From Pezizomycotina sp. ARF18 (taxonomy: Eukaryota > Ascomycota), in assembly GCA_002224055.1 (NCBI GenBank), contig AZLU01000193.1, positions 1-64,000 on the forward strand: a stretch of 64,000 nucleotides of DNA, written 5' to 3'. Positions 61,180 through 64,000 of this stretch are shown here, piece after piece. The first letter of the stretch is position 1; every line of letters starts with the position of its first letter. The translations under genes were made by a program, and so were the position numbers. Below the pieces are notes generated by a model that was not told where the DNA came from, searched no databases, and was given only the letters and a program-made list of their open reading frames with translations.

Positions 61180-62671
61180 TTGGAGTGGTGCGAACCAAGT
61201 ATTCAGGAAATCCTTGCTAAAAAAGTCCAATGGCGTTATTTCCCTTCCTCAGAACCATTCTTTCACGGAGAAATGGACAAAGATAATAAAGACAATACGT
61301 CCCCAGTCGATGGGTTAACTGAAGAGAAGGCCAAAGCGATTCTCGCTTTCACTGGTAACCACAACGCCCAACTTCAGACCCGGAGGAGCTTACCACCGCA
61401 AGCACTTCTACCGCTTCGGACGATAATGGCGAGATTGATCAGTTCAGGTAAGTAAAATCTCATTTATAACTACAGATTCCCTCTTCTCTACCATCTACCC
61501 TGAACTCTCCTCTTCTGTCTTCTTTTCCTTTTTTTTTTTTTTTTTTCCTTTTGTTCTTGGCTTCCTGCTATTAGCAAAATATTTCCTCTTCCAGACTGTG
61601 TCTCTGGTATCGTCGTACCAATATCTTTTTTTGTCTTGAATTTCGACTAACTTCGTCTTGAAATTCTTTAAAGCAGCCTGAGCAGGACGACCAGCCTGAA
61701 GCCGAAGCTTCCGAAGCGGCAGCTCCGCGAGTACTGTAAGTTTTTCCATCAAATCAATAATCTCTTTTTTGCCTTCAAGTCTAATATCCTCTTCTAGCTT
61801 TCTCGTGCCTTGAAGAGGGCTGCCAGGGCTCTTCGCAGTGCTTCCTTGCCAGCTGACTTTGCTCCTCCCTCTCCCTCTGCCCATGCTCCGACTGGAAACC
61901 GTAATGGCAATCATCCTGCGGTTGGGTCAATCGTTAGTCAAGATTATGGACTTAGTGGATCCGACGAGCTCACGGACTTCCTCGGAATGGGGAACTCTCA
62001 TCCCAGCTCCAATGGATCTGACTCGACTGGCTTTAAGGCTAGGCTCCTCTGGGCGCAATCACGGGGAACGCGGTAAGTCCTCTTCTCCTTCTTTCTCTTC
62101 TTTCTCTTCTTTCTCTTCTTTCTCTTCTTTCTCTTCTTTCTTCTTCTTTCTTTCTTTCTCTTCGTCCTCTCATTAAATCTCTTTATTTTCTTCTTTCCAT
62201 CTTCCATATTAATACCTTATTATCATAATAAACAGGTTACCACGGAGGTCTCTCACGATGGTGCCTTTGACATGACCACGATGCAGGAGAACCTCCCCGC
62301 TACTCCACCCGTGCATGTCCAGGTCGGTCCGCCGCCTCGTGCCAGGCGTTCTCGGGCCTTGAATTCATTGTCTTTTCTGACAATGGCTCCCGGAATTTCC
62401 CCAGGACGCCAATCCCAACGAATGTTCTAAGGGAAAGGCTATACGCGGAATCCCCAACTCCCAGGCCTCGTCGCGCCCCCGAGGCCGACAGCGAGATTTC
62501 GCCCTTGTCTCTCCTGTCCCAGAGGGTGACGGACCTCGAGGACGGGAAGGTAGAAATTGAGCTCAGTGGGTGGGATGATAGCGAGAAGGAAAACTTCCCG
62601 CCCACCCACAAGTACTACTTTCAAGTCCCTCGTCGACGCAGAAGAGGAATCCGATGCCAAGGACGACTAAT
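61180..62671 (+). CDS. Unrecognised multi-exon acidic/Ser-rich protein
   Basis: Several exons with canonical GTAAG donors. A first part (SIQEILAKKVQWRYFPSSEP, MDKDNKDNTSPVDGLTEEKA, KAILAFTGNHN) ends at 61447. Exon 61674-61735 is Glu/Ala-rich (QPEQDDQPEAEASEAAAPRV). Exon 61798-62072 carries SRALKRAARALRSASLPADF and SGSDELTDFLGMGNSHPSSN. The last exon from 62236 has VTTEVSHDGAFDMTTMQENL, ERLYAESPTPRPRRAPEADS, LLSQRVTDLEDGKVEIELSG and WDDSEKENFPPTHKYYF, ending SDAKDD at 62671. The start may be ATG 61273. Donor-like sites at 60350 and 60681 suggest 5'-UTR introns further upstream. It is largely disordered and acidic, possibly nuclear. Frame changes at about 61380 and 62380. Confidence 0.55.
62086..62165. 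repeat. Intronic CT-rich minisatellite, 10-bp unit
   Basis: About six copies of TTCTTTCTCT inside the intron 62073-62235 of the gene above. Confidence 0.85.
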
Positions 62672-62775
62672 TCCGACATCTCTCCTTCTCCTCTTCTTTA
62701 ATCAAAGCAGAAAAACTCATGACAAGAAAATTTCCTTTCTTCCTCTATGGTTACTTGGCGTTCTTTTGTTCTCTT

Positions 62776-62813
<38 letters not shown>

Positions 62814-63985
62814 GGTCTACAGCTTTTTCTACCCCTCGTTGAACAAAATAACTTCTCCTCATGGATACAGCACAACAGATTTATAAAAGACCTAATCGTT
62901 CTTATTTTTCTTTCTTCTATATGTTTCTAGCTCAGAGGTGGTTCTCAATCGGGAATCTGTGTTTGCGCAGTTTCTCCATCCAGAACCGCTGTGTACGATT
63001 TGTGGGTCTTGTACTTCAAAAGAACTATCTTGTATCGGTTGTATCATAAGATGATATTACTTCATGTCCTTTTTCTTCTTTTTTCACGTCAACGAGAATT
63101 TTTTATGGAAGACTAGTCTTGTATTTTTCTTTAACTCTTTCCCAGTATTTTTGTAGTAATAACTTCATTTGGCTCTTACTTTTTCTTCTCCTTCTTCTCT
63201 TCTTCGTCCTTTAAAGCCTCCTTTAACTTCCTTTTCTTTTCCGGATTATCTTTCTTCCCATGATCTTGTTCCTTCGTATTTCCCCCTTTACTGCATCAAT
63301 CTGGCGATAAGCCTTTGCAATAATTACTGCTTTCCATTTTTCCACCTGGTAATACTTTCACCTTCACAAAAAAAAGGTATATTACTTGATAGCAGAACCT
63401 GTCAAATGCATTATTATCCGTTTTAATTTTCAATTTTTATTTTCTGATTATTTTGTATTTTTATGGCGTACATCCTCATGGCACAACTTGGTCTTGCTCT
63501 TTTTTCCCTGTGGCCATACATCTATTTTGCACATTTTGTTCATTAATTTTGATCATGGCTGTAGCTTTTAATATCATTTTCCTGTTAGCTTTTGTCCAGC
63601 TTTTTTCTTTTCTTTTTTTTTTTTTCCTTTGCTCTTTCCCATCTTCGGCTGAGGATATAATTTCATCCACCACGGCGTTGGAGCGAACTTTTTGCTTTTG
63701 GAATGTTGAATTCCCTGCTTATGCTTTAAATATACCCCCGATCGCTTGCCTTGCAAAAATCTACCTTTCCATTTCTGATTTTTTTTTTTTTTTTTTTTTT
63801 TTTTCCTGGGAATATTTGCTACATAACTTAGAATTTTACAACCACTAGATTTACTTTCTTTTCTAAAATTCATCCCATCTATCTATCAATTTACTTGGAC
63901 CCCTCGGGCAGTTCAAGGGCAAGAATTCTTCCACTACTGCTCTACAGGGTTCGTTATTCGTTTCTCAACTCATTCTCTTCTCTCA
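62672..63985. other. Intergenic, CT-rich, with long A and T runs
   Basis: 3' flank of the preceding gene and promoter of the next. T9A27 at 62774-62809 and T runs at 63617-63626 and 63780-63804. No gene seen. Confidence 0.4.
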
Positions 63986-63987
63986 CC

Positions 63988-64000
63988 ATGGCTTCACGAA
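63988..64000 (+). CDS. Possible gene start at right edge
   Basis: CTCACCATGGCTTCACGAA has a good eukaryotic start context after a CT-rich leader, as in many fungal promoters. Only four codons (MASR) are visible. Confidence 0.3.

Overview
The window looks like nuclear DNA of a filamentous ascomycete (Pezizomycotina). Genes carry short 50-100 nt introns with GTAAG-type donors and CTAAC/CTAAT-type branch sites. Several families are typical of such fungi: a Pth11/SAT4-type rhodopsin-domain membrane protein, SGT1, and an SPX-EXS protein of the SYG1/XPR1 family. A Copia retroelement has been almost stripped of CpA/TpG while keeping CpG, the footprint of repeat-induced point mutation (RIP), which is known only from fungi.

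Layout. 0-5 kb: a coiled-coil fragment at the edge, two consecutive decayed secreted CAP (PR-1-like) domains, and a rhodopsin-domain gene. 6-17 kb: a Lys/Ala-rich exon, a degenerate intron-bearing tRNA-Lys(CTT), an unrecognised helical Lys/Glu-rich protein, a 280-bp-period direct repeat, an isolated C-terminal piece of citrate synthase, a small acidic-tail gene and an unrecognised protein with an internal repeat. 18-19 kb: a papain-like (C1A) cysteine peptidase gene. 22.9-39.9 kb: an array of at least five, probably six, same-strand members of a protein family I do not recognise, here called the EYR family after its one invariant tripeptide. A secreted-protein candidate, a Cys-rich ORF, an intron-containing tRNA-like gene, a solo LTR and a 7.15-kb RIP-mutated Copia fossil lie among them. 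44-51 kb: a compact conserved block with SGT1, a small unknown gene and SYG1. 51.3-60.3 kb: gene-poor. 60.3-62.7 kb: a multi-exon unknown gene; a new gene may start at the right edge.

Almost every recognisable host gene is split among reading frames although its hallmark motifs and splice sites survive. Since SGT1 is normally essential and single copy, about seven frame changes in 1.5 kb point to uncorrected indel errors in the assembly at least as much as to gene decay. Many host genes called here may therefore be intact in the organism. The most novel item is the EYR-family array.
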